Of a stretch of 64,000 nucleotides of DNA, positions 7,648 through 15,726 are shown in pieces (the first letter of the stretch is position 1; each line of letters opens with the position of its first letter). The stretch lies in contig NZ_LBJG01000092.1 of the NCBI RefSeq assembly GCF_028128765.1, positions 181,842 to 245,841 on the forward strand, read 5' to 3'. The notes under the pieces were generated by a model. It was given only the letters and a program-made list of their open reading frames with translations. It did not search any database and was not told the DNA's origin. A program made the position numbers and the translations under genes. The DNA is from Bradyrhizobium sp. CCBAU 51627 (GTDB lineage Bacteria; Pseudomonadota; Alphaproteobacteria; Rhizobiales; Xanthobacteraceae).

Positions 7648-8982
7648 CTACTGCTTCAGCGTCTCCAGAAACCGCACCGCTTCGCCCTGCGACGGCGTCA
7701 CGAGTTCCCCCTGCCACATCACGCGCCTGCCGCGCACAAACGTGCCGACGGGCCACCCGGTGACGCGCAACCCGTCATACGGCGTCCAGCCGGCTTTGGA
7801 CGCGACCCATTTGTTGGTGATGGTTTCGCTGCGCTTGAGATCGACGACGGTGAAATCGGCATCGTAGCCGGCGGCGATGCGGCCCTTGCAAGCCATGTTG
7901 TAGAGCCGCGCGGGACCGGCGCTGGTGAGATCGACGAAACGGGCCAGCGACAGGCGGCCCGCATTGACGTGATCGAGCATCAGCGGCACCAGCGTCTGCA
8001 CGCCGGTCATGCCGGAGGGCGAAGCGGGATAGGTCTTCTGCTTCTCTTCCAGCGTATGCGGGGCGTGGTCGGAGCCGAGCACGTCGATGATACCCTGCTC
8101 GATGCCGCGCCAGATCCCTGCGCGATGATCGTCGCCGCGCACCGGCGGGTTCATCTGCGCCAGCGTGCCGAGCCGCTCGTAGCATTCGGGCGCGACCAGC
8201 GTGAGATGATGCGGCGTCGCCTCGCAGGAGGCGACGTCCTTGTGGTCGCGCAAGAACTCGATCTCTTCCTTGGTCGAGATGTGCAGCACGTGGATGCGCT
8301 TGCCGGTTTCGTGCGCGAGCTTGACCAGGCGCTGCGTCGCCATCAGCGCCGCGGTCTCGTCGCGCCAGACCGGATGCGAGCGCGGATCGTCCTCGATGCG
8401 CAGCGCCTTGCGATCGTTGAGGCGGTACTCGTCCTCAGCGTGGAACGCGGCACGGCGGCGGATCACCTGGAAGATGCGGCGCAGGCTCTCGTCGTCCTCC
8501 ACCAGCAACGCGCCGGTCGAGGAGCCGATGAAGACTTTCACGCCGGCGCAGCCCGGTGCGCGCTCCAGCACCGGCAGGTCCTGCACGTTCTCGCGGGTGC
8601 CGCCGATGAAGAAGGCGAAATCGCAATGCATGCGGTGATGGGCGCTCTTCACCTTGTCGGTGAAGGTGGCTTCCGTGACGGTCAGTGGCGAGGTATTCGG
8701 CATCTCGAACACGGCGGTGACACCGCCCATCACGGCACTGCGCGAGCCGGTCTCGAGGTCTTCCTTGTGCTCCAGCCCGGGCTCGCGGAAATGCACCTGC
8801 GTATCCATGACGCCGGGCAGGATGTGAAGGCCCTTGCAGTCGATCACCTCGGCGGCGGAGCCTTGCGACAGCGGGCCCAGCTCGGCGATACGACCGCCCG
8901 TGATGCCGATATCGCGAACACCCTCTCCATCCTGGTTGACGACGGTGCCGCCCTTGAGGATCAGATCGAAACGCTGGGTCAT
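7648..8982 (-). CDS. pyrC: Dihydroorotase (multifunctional-complex type)
   Basis: This is a 444-aa amidohydrolase. The metal-binding motif appears in MDTQVHFREPGLEHKEDL near residue 60, and GSDHAPHTLEEKQK holds the catalytic Asp. IHVLHISTKEEIEFL and CEATPHHL supply the other metal-binding His residues. It closes carbamoyl-aspartate to dihydroorotate in pyrimidine synthesis, though the family also includes related hydantoinase-like enzymes. ATG 8982 (MTQRFDLILKGG) is chosen over an upstream start because the canonical N-terminal beta strand begins there. It is divergent from ygfZ at 9079. Confidence 0.9.
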   Translation of the reverse strand: MTQRFDLILKGGTVVNQDGEGVRDIGITGGRIAELGPLSQGSAAEVIDCKGLHILPGVMDTQVHFREPGLEHKEDLETGSRSAVMGGVTAVFEMPNTSPLTVTEATFTDKVKSAHHRMHCDFAFFIGGTRENVQDLPVLERAPGCAGVKVFIGSSTGALLVEDDESLRRIFQVIRRRAAFHAEDEYRLNDRKALRIEDDPRSHPVWRDETAALMATQRLVKLAHETGKRIHVLHISTKEEIEFLRDHKDVASCEATPHHLTLVAPECYERLGTLAQMNPPVRGDDHRAGIWRGIEQGIIDVLGSDHAPHTLEEKQKTYPASPSGMTGVQTLVPLMLDHVNAGRLSLARFVDLTSAGPARLYNMACKGRIAAGYDADFTVVDLKRSETITNKWVASKAGWTPYDGLRVTGWPVGTFVRGRRVMWQGELVTPSQGEAVRFLETLKQ

Positions 8983-9078
8983 CGGGCCTCTCTCATCCCC
9001 AAGCGCAGGGCTCGAGGTCTTGTCGTTTATGCCCCGCGGGCTTACGTTCCGGAGCAACATGTCGCAAGAGATTTTCGC

Positions 9079-9960
9079 ATGAAATCAGCGTTTCTTCCCG
9101 ACCGGGGCGTGATCAAGGTCGCGGGCGATGACGCGCGCAACTTCCTCAACGGCCTCATCACCACGGACGTCGACAGGCTCAAGCCGGGCCTGGGGCGATT
9201 CGGCGCGCTGCTGACGCCGCAGGGCAAGATCATCGTGGATTTCCTGATCACGGAAGCCCCTAGCGGCCATGGCGGCGGGTTCCTGATCGACTGCCCGAAG
9301 GCGCTGGCCGACGGTCTCGCCACCAAGCTGAAATTCTACAAGCTGCGGGCCAAGGTGACGGTGGACAACCTCACGGGCGATCTTGGCGTGCTCGCGGCCT
9401 GGGATGGCCCGCTGGGAGCCCAGCCGGACCTCGCCTTCACGGACCCGCGCAATGGCGAGCTTGGCTACCGCATTTTGATCCCGGAAGATCTCAAGCAAAA
9501 ACTGTCCGATCTGATCGGCGCCGAGCTGGTCGACGCATCCGACTACGAGGCGCATCGCATCGCGCTCGGCGTGCCGCGCGGCGGGCTCGATTTCATGTAC
9601 AGCGATGCGTTCCCGCACGAGACCAACATGGACCGCCTCGCCGGCGTCGATTTCGACAAGGGCTGCTATGTCGGCCAGGAGGTCGTCTCGCGCATGCAGC
9701 ATCGCGGCACCGCGCGCACCCGCAGTGTGAAGGTGCTGCTCGACGGCCCCTCGCCCGAGGCGGGCGCGACCATTCTGGCCGGCGACAAGCCGGTCGGCAC
9801 CATGGGTTCGTCGACGAACGGCAAGGGCATCGCACTGGTGCGCATCGACCGCGTCGCCGATGCACTCGATGCCGGCCAGCCGCTCACCGCCGGCGGCCTC
9901 GCTGTGAGGTTGGCAGAACCTGAAATCGTCCGTATCCCCGCAAAGCAGCCCACCGCATGA
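9079..9960 (+). CDS. ygfZ: YgfZ/GcvT-like folate-binding protein
   Basis: This 293-aa protein carries the family signature KGCYVGQEVVSRMQHRG near residue 195. That motif includes the Cys required in YgfZ, a tetrahydrofolate-dependent factor that assists maintenance of Fe-S proteins. The N-terminal GcvT-like fold is seen in VAGDDARNFLNGLITTDVD and ALLTPQGKIIVDFLI. The frame is open back to 7969, but those codons are the antisense of the dihydroorotase gene, so ATG 9079 is the start. The stop overlaps the tag start (ATGA at 9957), indicating translational coupling. Confidence 0.93.
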   Translation: MKSAFLPDRGVIKVAGDDARNFLNGLITTDVDRLKPGLGRFGALLTPQGKIIVDFLITEAPSGHGGGFLIDCPKALADGLATKLKFYKLRAKVTVDNLTGDLGVLAAWDGPLGAQPDLAFTDPRNGELGYRILIPEDLKQKLSDLIGAELVDASDYEAHRIALGVPRGGLDFMYSDAFPHETNMDRLAGVDFDKGCYVGQEVVSRMQHRGTARTRSVKVLLDGPSPEAGATILAGDKPVGTMGSSTNGKGIALVRIDRVADALDAGQPLTAGGLAVRLAEPEIVRIPAKQPTA

Positions 9961-10583
9961 GCCGTGCTCCCCGCCTGCATCCCGACGGAAAGACCCGCTG
10001 CCCCTGGCCAGGCGAAGACCCGCTCTATGTCGCCTATCATGACACCGAATGGGGCGTGCCTGAATATGACGACCGCGCGCTCTATGAAAAGCTGATCCTC
10101 GACGGCTTTCAAGCCGGCCTGTCCTGGATCACGATCCTGCGCAAGCGCGACAATTTCCGCAAAGCGTTCGACGATTTCCAGCCGGAGAAGATCGCGCGCT
10201 ACACCGACAAGAAGGTGCATGCGCTGATGAACGACGTCGGCATCGTGCGCAACCGCGCCAAGATCGAGGGCACGATCCTGAGCGCGAAATCCTATCTCGA
10301 CATCATGGAAAATGGACCGGGCTTCTCGAAGCTGCTGTGGGACTTCATGGACGGCAGGCCCAAGGTCAACAATTTCAAGACGACGGCCGGCGTGCCGGCG
10401 TCGACGCCGCTGTCGGTGCAGATCTCCAAGGAGCTGTCCTCGCGCGGCTTCAAGTTCGTCGGTCCGACCATTGTCTATGCCTTCATGCAGGCGACCGGCA
10501 TGGTCAACGACCATCTGGTCGACTGCCATTGCCATGCGACCTGCAGCAAGATGCAGCGCAAGCCGCGCCTCAAGGCCAAATGA
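9957..10583 (+). CDS. tag: DNA-3-methyladenine glycosylase I
   Basis: This 208-aa enzyme removes 3-methyladenine from alkylated DNA. Family motifs are RCPWPGEDPLYVAYHDTEWG at the N-terminus, with the catalytic Glu in DTEWG, then LYEKLILDGFQAGLSW and FVGPTIVYAFMQATGMVNDH. The N-terminal Cys and His plus the late His and Cys in HLVDCHCHATC provide the zinc snap ligands. It overlaps ygfZ by 4 bp and the HD-domain gene by 4 bp, so the three are translated as a unit. Confidence 0.95.
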   Translation: MSRAPRLHPDGKTRCPWPGEDPLYVAYHDTEWGVPEYDDRALYEKLILDGFQAGLSWITILRKRDNFRKAFDDFQPEKIARYTDKKVHALMNDVGIVRNRAKIEGTILSAKSYLDIMENGPGFSKLLWDFMDGRPKVNNFKTTAGVPASTPLSVQISKELSSRGFKFVGPTIVYAFMQATGMVNDHLVDCHCHATCSKMQRKPRLKAK

Positions 10584-11194
10584 CCGCGAAAAAGACTGCA
10601 CGCGGCGCGGCATCCCGCGCCTGGCAACGCATGCTGTCGGGCCGGCGGCTCGATTTGCTCGATCCCTCCCCGCTCGATGTCGAGATCGCCGACATCGCGC
10701 ATGGGCTGGCGCGCGTCGCCCGCTGGAACGGGCAGACGACCGGCGCGCACATCTTCTCGGTCGCGCAGCACACGCTGCTCGTTGAAACCGTGATGCGGCA
10801 CGAGATGCCGAATGTTGACCAGCGCATGCGGCTTGCTGCGCTGTTGCACGATGCGCCCGAATACGTGATCGGCGACATGATCTCGCCATTCAAGGCGGTG
10901 CTCGACGGCCATTACAAGGCCGTGGAGAAACGCCTGCTTGGCGCCATCCATATCCGCTTCGGCTTGCCGCCCGTGCTGCCCGACGAGATCACGCTGGCGA
11001 TCAAGGCTGCCGATCGCGGCGCGGCTTACCTCGAGGCGACCGAACTTGCCGGTTTCAGCGAGGACGAGGCCAGGCGCCTGTTCGGCAAGGATCCGGGCCT
11101 GTCCGACAGCGTCCGGCGCGACTATCTGACGCCCTGGACGGCCGCGCGGGCCGAGAAGCAGTTCTTGGAGCGGTTTGGCGCGGTGTTTGCGTAG
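10580..11194 (+). CDS. HD-domain phosphohydrolase (YfbR-like)
   Basis: This 204-aa soluble protein has HD-superfamily metal ligands: His in VAQHTLLVE, the HD pair in LAALLHDAPEYVIGDM and a later Asp in IKAADRGAAYLEAT. It resembles 5'-deoxynucleotidase YfbR and related HD hydrolases that act on nucleotides. The short basic N-terminus (MTAKKTARGAAS) is probably flexible. ATG 10580 overlaps the tag stop as ATGA. Coupling with tag and ygfZ suggests housekeeping of nucleotides or damage, but this is inference. Confidence 0.88.
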   Translation: MTAKKTARGAASRAWQRMLSGRRLDLLDPSPLDVEIADIAHGLARVARWNGQTTGAHIFSVAQHTLLVETVMRHEMPNVDQRMRLAALLHDAPEYVIGDMISPFKAVLDGHYKAVEKRLLGAIHIRFGLPPVLPDEITLAIKAADRGAAYLEATELAGFSEDEARRLFGKDPGLSDSVRRDYLTPWTAARAEKQFLERFGAVFA

Positions 11195-11206
11195 CATTAT
11201 TCGTTC

Positions 11207-11295
11207 GTAGGGTGGGCAAAGCGAAGCATGCCTACCAACCGAACGAGATGCGCAACTGCGAGATGCACGGCGCGAAGCGCCTTTGCCCACCCTAC
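11207..11295. repeat. Inverted repeat element with 15-bp perfect arms
   Basis: GTAGGGTGGGCAAAG at 11207-11221 is the exact complement of CTTTGCCCACCCTAC at 11281-11295, with 59 bases between. The interior (GCGAAGC and GCGCGAAGC blocks) is also partly self-complementary. It sits between the HD hydrolase and the phosphatase gene and carries no credible ORF. Non-coding elements of this type (GTAGGGTGGGCAAAG ends) are common in Bradyrhizobium as I remember them. Confidence 0.75.
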
Positions 11296-11329
11296 AAGCG
11301 CTCGCTATAATCGCTCAAAAAGGTCCGTC

Positions 11330-11836
11330 ATGATCCACGTCTGTTCGCTCGCCGCACTGCCCGAAACCGTCCGCCGCACCGGGGCCAGCCATGTGCTGAC
11401 CGTGATGGCCAATGTCGAGCAGGTGGCGCGGCCGGTGTCGGTGCTCCCGGCCAATCATCTCAAGGTGTCGATGGACGATATCATCGAGGAGATGGACGGA
11501 TTTGTCGCGCCCTCCGAGGCTCATATCGATCAGGTGCTGAATTTCGTGCGCGGCTGGGATCGCGGCGCACCACTGGTGGTGCATTGCTATGCAGGCATCA
11601 GCCGTTCAACGGCGAGCGCCTTCGCCGCCGTCTGCGCACTCAATCCTGATCGTGACGAGGTCGAGATCGCAAAGAAGATCCGCGCGGCGTCTCCGGTAGC
11701 CTCGCCGAACCGGCGTATCGTCAGCCTTGCGGACCGCGCGCTGGGGCGCAACGGCCGCATGCTGCGCGCCCTCGACGAGATGGGCCCGGGCGAGATGCTG
11801 GTCGAAGGCCGCCCGTTCGTGATCGAGCTCGAATGA
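11330..11836 (+). CDS. Dual-specificity/tyrosine phosphatase family protein
   Basis: This 168-aa protein has the Cys-based phosphatase P-loop HCYAGISRSTA (HCX5RS), with Cys as nucleophile and Arg binding phosphate. The expected upstream general-acid Asp probably lies in the MDDIIEEMDG segment. The gene starts at ATG 11330, after the repeat at 11207-11295; the frame upstream of this ATG is repeat sequence. Substrates of the stand-alone alphaproteobacterial members are unknown, and phosphoprotein or phosphoinositol are both possible. Confidence 0.88.
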   Translation: MIHVCSLAALPETVRRTGASHVLTVMANVEQVARPVSVLPANHLKVSMDDIIEEMDGFVAPSEAHIDQVLNFVRGWDRGAPLVVHCYAGISRSTASAFAAVCALNPDRDEVEIAKKIRAASPVASPNRRIVSLADRALGRNGRMLRALDEMGPGEMLVEGRPFVIELE

Positions 11837-11863
11837 CAGCTAGACGCCGCATCGCAGGCGTTG

Positions 11864-11983
11864 CCATGGCCGGCCATAGCCGTGCAAAGGACGGCGTCGC
11901 TTCGCTCGCCTATGTCCCGGCCATCCACGAGCTTTCCAGCGATACAAAAGACGTGGAGGCGCGGGACAAGCCCGGGCATGACG
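11864..11983. repeat. Palindromic intergenic element (GGCCGG...CCCGGGCATGACG type)
   Basis: The segment begins CATGGCCGGCCATAGCC, passes TCCCGGCCATCCACG near 11915 and closes with ACGTGGAGGC then GACAAGCCCGGGCATGACG. Its outer and inner blocks are mutually complementary. The same end sequence occurs at 36396-36483 and, in part, at 7451-7623. It separates the phosphatase and nadQ-like genes. Confidence 0.7.
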
Positions 11984-12014
11984 AAATCCTGGCAACACCT
12001 GCGATCGTCACCGC

Positions 12015-12977
12015 ATGAGCGACAAGCTGCTGACGCCGATCGAGATCGGCCTGACTGCCGCGATCGTCGCGATCGAGGAGCACGAGCCGTTGGTGCTCAC
12101 CGCGCGGGGCAGCGACGGGCTTGCCGGCCTCCCGTTCGGTCCATTCGATGCGCCGAGCCATCGCACCTTCGAGATCGGCCTGCGCGCCTGGGTCGAAGAA
12201 CAGGCCGGCTTGCGGCTCGGCTATGTCGAGCAGCTCTACACCTTTGGGGATCGCGGCCGCCATGCGGAGGCCGGCGACACCGGTGCGCATATGGTGTCGA
12301 TCGGCTATCTCGCGCTGACGCGCGCCGCCGAAGGCGGCGTGAATGCGGCGAGCTTCGAGCCCTGGTATCGCTTCTTCCCGTGGGAAGACTGGCGCGAGGC
12401 GCCGCCCGCGATCATTGCCCGTGACATCATCCCGGCGCTGACCGCCTGGGCCGAGGAGGAGCCGCCGGAGACCACGCGCGCACTGCCGCGGAAGGATCGC
12501 GTGAGGTTCTATTTCGGACTCGACGGCGCTGCCTGGGACGAGGAACGCGTGCTTGATCGCTACGAGCTCCTGTACGAGGCCGGTCTCGTCGAGGAGGCGC
12601 GGCGCGACGGCCGGCCTGCGGCACTCGCGCGCAAGACGTTGCCCGCGCTCGGCACCTCCATGCGATTCGACCACCGCCGGATTCTCGCCACCGCGATTGC
12701 CAGGCTACGCGCAAAACTCAAGTATCGCCCTGTGGTGTTTGAACTTTTGTCCTCCGAGTTCACACTCACGGAATTGCAGTATACGGTGGAGGCGATCTCC
12801 GGCCGCCACTTGCACAAGCAGAATTTCCGCCGCTTGGTCGAAACCGAAGCGCTGGTCGAACCGACCGGCGTGATGTCGACACAGACTGGCGGGAGACCGG
12901 CGGCGCTCTATCGCTTCCGCCGTGAGGTGCTCCAGGAGCGACCCGCGCCGGGCTTGCGCGTACGCTCCCGGCGCTAG
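12015..12977 (+). CDS. nadQ: NadQ-like NAD biosynthesis regulator (degenerate Nudix plus winged helix)
   Basis: This 320-aa protein has an N-terminal Nudix-fold domain (residues about 10-150) and a C-terminal winged-helix region (about 230-305), with YRPVVFELLSSEFTLTELQYTVEAI followed by NFRRLVETEALVEPTG. The Nudix box is degenerate: RAWVEEQAGL stands where REUXEEXGU is expected, and the leading Gly/Glu spacing is lost. This suggests a ligand-sensing rather than hydrolysing domain. From memory, NadQ of alphaproteobacteria (COG4111) has this architecture and represses nadABC, which lies at 23660-27270 behind two palindromic sites. The link is inference. Confidence 0.8.
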   Translation: MSDKLLTPIEIGLTAAIVAIEEHEPLVLTARGSDGLAGLPFGPFDAPSHRTFEIGLRAWVEEQAGLRLGYVEQLYTFGDRGRHAEAGDTGAHMVSIGYLALTRAAEGGVNAASFEPWYRFFPWEDWREAPPAIIARDIIPALTAWAEEEPPETTRALPRKDRVRFYFGLDGAAWDEERVLDRYELLYEAGLVEEARRDGRPAALARKTLPALGTSMRFDHRRILATAIARLRAKLKYRPVVFELLSSEFTLTELQYTVEAISGRHLHKQNFRRLVETEALVEPTGVMSTQTGGRPAALYRFRREVLQERPAPGLRVRSRR

Positions 12978-13023
12978 ATCGAGTTTGCGGTCGGCCCCTG
13001 CCCGCCGATCGCCAGGAGGCCCT

Positions 13024-15723
13024 ATGTTCGACGCCCCGTTCGACGTCTTTGCGGTGATGATTGCGATCGTCGCGTTCCTGATTGCGCTGAAGGCGTCGAA
13101 CCAGGCGACCGAGTTGCGCCGGCGGCTGGGCTCGTTGGAGGCCGCCTTGCAGGCGCAGCGACAGGTCCCCCCACCGCCGCCTCTGCCCGTGCAGGAGCAG
13201 GTGGGCGCACCTGCGGCAGAACCGCCACCGCTGGCGCCCGAAGCCGAGGCCGAGGTCGCACCGCCGCCGCTCGTCATGGAAGAGGCTTCGCCGCCCCCGC
13301 TCCAAGCCGACACCGAAGCCGACGTGCCGCCACCGTTGCCGGCAGCGGCACCCGGCTTCGAGGAACGGCTCGGCACGCGCTGGGTGGTGTGGATCGGCGG
13401 CCTTGCGCTCGCGCTCGGCGGCTTCTTCATGGTGCGCTATTCGATCGAGGCCGGTCTTCTCGGCCCTGGCGTGCGCGTGTTCCTCGGCGGCTTGTTTGCA
13501 GCCGCGCTGCTGGGCGCCGGAGAGTGGATGCGGCGGAAGGAAAGCATTTCCAATATCCAGGCCCTGCCGATTGCCAACATCCCCGCGATCCTCACCGCGG
13601 CCGGAACGGCAGTGGCGTTCGCGACCGTCTATGCGGCCTACGCGCTCTATGGCTTCCTGGTGCCTGCCACAGCCTTCGTGCTTCTCGGCATCGTTGCGAT
13701 GGGCACGCTCGCGGCAGCGCTGCTGCATGGACCGGCGCTCGCCGGCCTTGGCGTCGTCGGCGCCTTCGCAACGCCAGTGCTCGTCTCCAGCGGCAAGCCG
13801 GACTATTGGGCGCTGTACATCTATCTCGCCATCGTCACCGCCGCGAGCTTTGGCCTCGCGCGCATCAGGCTGTGGCGCTGGCTGGCCGTGACGACCATCG
13901 TCTTCGCGGTGCTCTGGATCTTCCCGGGTCTCGATACCGGTGACCTGCAAATCGCGCCGCACGCCTTCCATGCGATCGCTGGCTTCGCGCTCGCCGCGCT
14001 GCTCGTGGTCTGCGGCTTCATGTTCGGTCCTGACATCGAGGACGGACAGATCGAGCCGGTCTCGTCGAGCGCGCTGGGCGCCTATCTGTTCGGCGCGATG
14101 CTGATCGTGCTGTCGAGTGCGCATGCCGATTTGTCGCTAATCGCCTTCACGCTCCTTGTTGCGGCGACGCTGTTCGTCGCCTGGCGCGCGGAGGCCGCCG
14201 TCGGCGCGCTGGGCGCGGCCGCCGCGACCGTGTTCATCGTGTTCGCCGAATGGGCCGTGCGCGCCAATCCTGACATGCTCGTGCTGCCGGGTGGTCCGAT
14301 GCCCGGCATCACGCCGACCGCCACCGACAGCGCGGTGACGATGCATCTGGTGATGGCCGCGATCTTCGCCGCCGGCTTCGGCATCGCGGGCTTCCTGGCG
14401 CAGGGCCGCTCCAATTCGGCCATCATTCCCGTGGTGTGGTCGGCGGCGGGTGTCGCCACGCCGATCGCGATCCTGGTCGCGCTCTACACCCGCATCGCCC
14501 ATCTCGATCGCTCGATCCCGTTCGCGATCCTCGCGGTGCTGCTCGCAGCCAGCCTTGGCGCTGCGACCGAAGCGCTGACCCGCCGCGAAACGCGGCCTGG
14601 CCTTGCGATCTCGACGGCGCTGTTTGCGACCGGCACGCTCGGCGCCCTGGCGCTGGCGCTGACCTTCGCGCTGGAGAAGGGCTGGCTCACCATTGCGCTG
14701 GCGCTGATGTCGCTCGGGACCGCCTGGATCGCGATGCAGCGGCCGATCCCGTTCCTGCGCTGGCTCGCCGCCATCTTTGCCGCGATCGTCACCGCACGCA
14801 TCGTCTATGATCCGCGCATCGTCGGCGATGCCGTCGGCACGACGCCGATTCTGAACTGGCTGCTGTGGGGCTACGGCCTGCCTGCGGCCTCGTTCTGGGG
14901 AGCGAGCATCTTCCTGCGCCGCCGCGGCGACGACGCGCCGCTGCGCATGGTGGAAGCAGCCGCGATCCTGTTCACCGCGCTGCTCGCCTTCATGGAGGTC
15001 CGGCACCTGGCAACCGGCGGCGACATGATCGCGACGCCGTCACTGCTCGAGGCCGGTTTGCAGGTTTGCGTGGCACTGGCCATGGCGATCGGGCTGGAGC
15101 GGCTGCGGCTGCGCAGCCACAGCATCGTGCACAATGTCGGTGCGGTCGTGCTCACCGCGATCGCCGGCCTCATCAGCGTGTTCGGGCTTCTGATCCTGGA
15201 AAACCCGCTGATCTGGCGCATCGATGTCGGCGGCGCCGTGTTCAACCTGCTCCTGCTCGGCTACGCGCTGCCGGCGGTGCTGATGCTGCTGCTCGCTTAT
15301 GCCGTCGTCGGCGAGCGGGGCAAGGTTTACGCCAACACGATTGCGGGCACCGCACTGGTGTTCGCGCTCGCTTACGTCACGCTGGAGATCCGCCGGTTCT
15401 ATCACGGTCCGTTCCTCACCAGCGGCGCGACCACGGGGGCCGAGCAATACACCTACTCGATCGGTTGGCTCGCTTTCGGCGTGGTGCTGCTCGGTGTCGG
15501 CATAACAGTCAATTCCGAGCGCGCGCGGCTGGCCTCAGCCGCCGTGATTGCGCTGACGATCCTGAAGGCCTTCGTGATCGACATGTCGACACTGACAGGC
15601 GTCTATCGCGCGCTGTCGTTCATGTGCCTCGGCATCGTGCTGGTGGCGATCGGCTGGCTTTATCAGCGCATCCTGTTCCGGCGGCAGATTACGCCGCCGC
15701 CGGCTCCGCAGACGGGAAGCTGA
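13024..15723 (+). CDS. DUF2339 large polytopic membrane protein
   Basis: This 899-aa protein starts at ATG 13024 behind a strong AGGAGG. Residues 1-25 form a first membrane helix. Residues about 45-120 are Pro/Glu/Ala-rich with many PPPP runs and are probably disordered. From about residue 125 on, more than 20 hydrophobic helices follow (for example WVVWIGGLALALGGFFMV, then repeated Ala/Leu/Val-rich segments to the end). This is the DUF2339 'predicted membrane protein' architecture. Its function is unknown. It is convergent with the chemoreceptor gene, only 3 bp apart. Confidence 0.9.
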   Translation: MFDAPFDVFAVMIAIVAFLIALKASNQATELRRRLGSLEAALQAQRQVPPPPPLPVQEQVGAPAAEPPPLAPEAEAEVAPPPLVMEEASPPPLQADTEADVPPPLPAAAPGFEERLGTRWVVWIGGLALALGGFFMVRYSIEAGLLGPGVRVFLGGLFAAALLGAGEWMRRKESISNIQALPIANIPAILTAAGTAVAFATVYAAYALYGFLVPATAFVLLGIVAMGTLAAALLHGPALAGLGVVGAFATPVLVSSGKPDYWALYIYLAIVTAASFGLARIRLWRWLAVTTIVFAVLWIFPGLDTGDLQIAPHAFHAIAGFALAALLVVCGFMFGPDIEDGQIEPVSSSALGAYLFGAMLIVLSSAHADLSLIAFTLLVAATLFVAWRAEAAVGALGAAAATVFIVFAEWAVRANPDMLVLPGGPMPGITPTATDSAVTMHLVMAAIFAAGFGIAGFLAQGRSNSAIIPVVWSAAGVATPIAILVALYTRIAHLDRSIPFAILAVLLAASLGAATEALTRRETRPGLAISTALFATGTLGALALALTFALEKGWLTIALALMSLGTAWIAMQRPIPFLRWLAAIFAAIVTARIVYDPRIVGDAVGTTPILNWLLWGYGLPAASFWGASIFLRRRGDDAPLRMVEAAAILFTALLAFMEVRHLATGGDMIATPSLLEAGLQVCVALAMAIGLERLRLRSHSIVHNVGAVVLTAIAGLISVFGLLILENPLIWRIDVGGAVFNLLLLGYALPAVLMLLLAYAVVGERGKVYANTIAGTALVFALAYVTLEIRRFYHGPFLTSGATTGAEQYTYSIGWLAFGVVLLGVGITVNSERARLASAAVIALTILKAFVIDMSTLTGVYRALSFMCLGIVLVAIGWLYQRILFRRQITPPPAPQTGS

Positions 15724-15726
15724 AGG

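Noticed and set aside
7969..9078. Long N-terminal extension of the ygfZ frame
   Set aside because: These codons are the antisense of the dihydroorotase gene. The family start and the divergent gene layout support ATG 9079.
12766..14124. 452-codon minus-strand frame
   Set aside because: Antisense of the DUF2339 gene; its content is Arg/Asp/His repeats of frame-shifted coding sequence.
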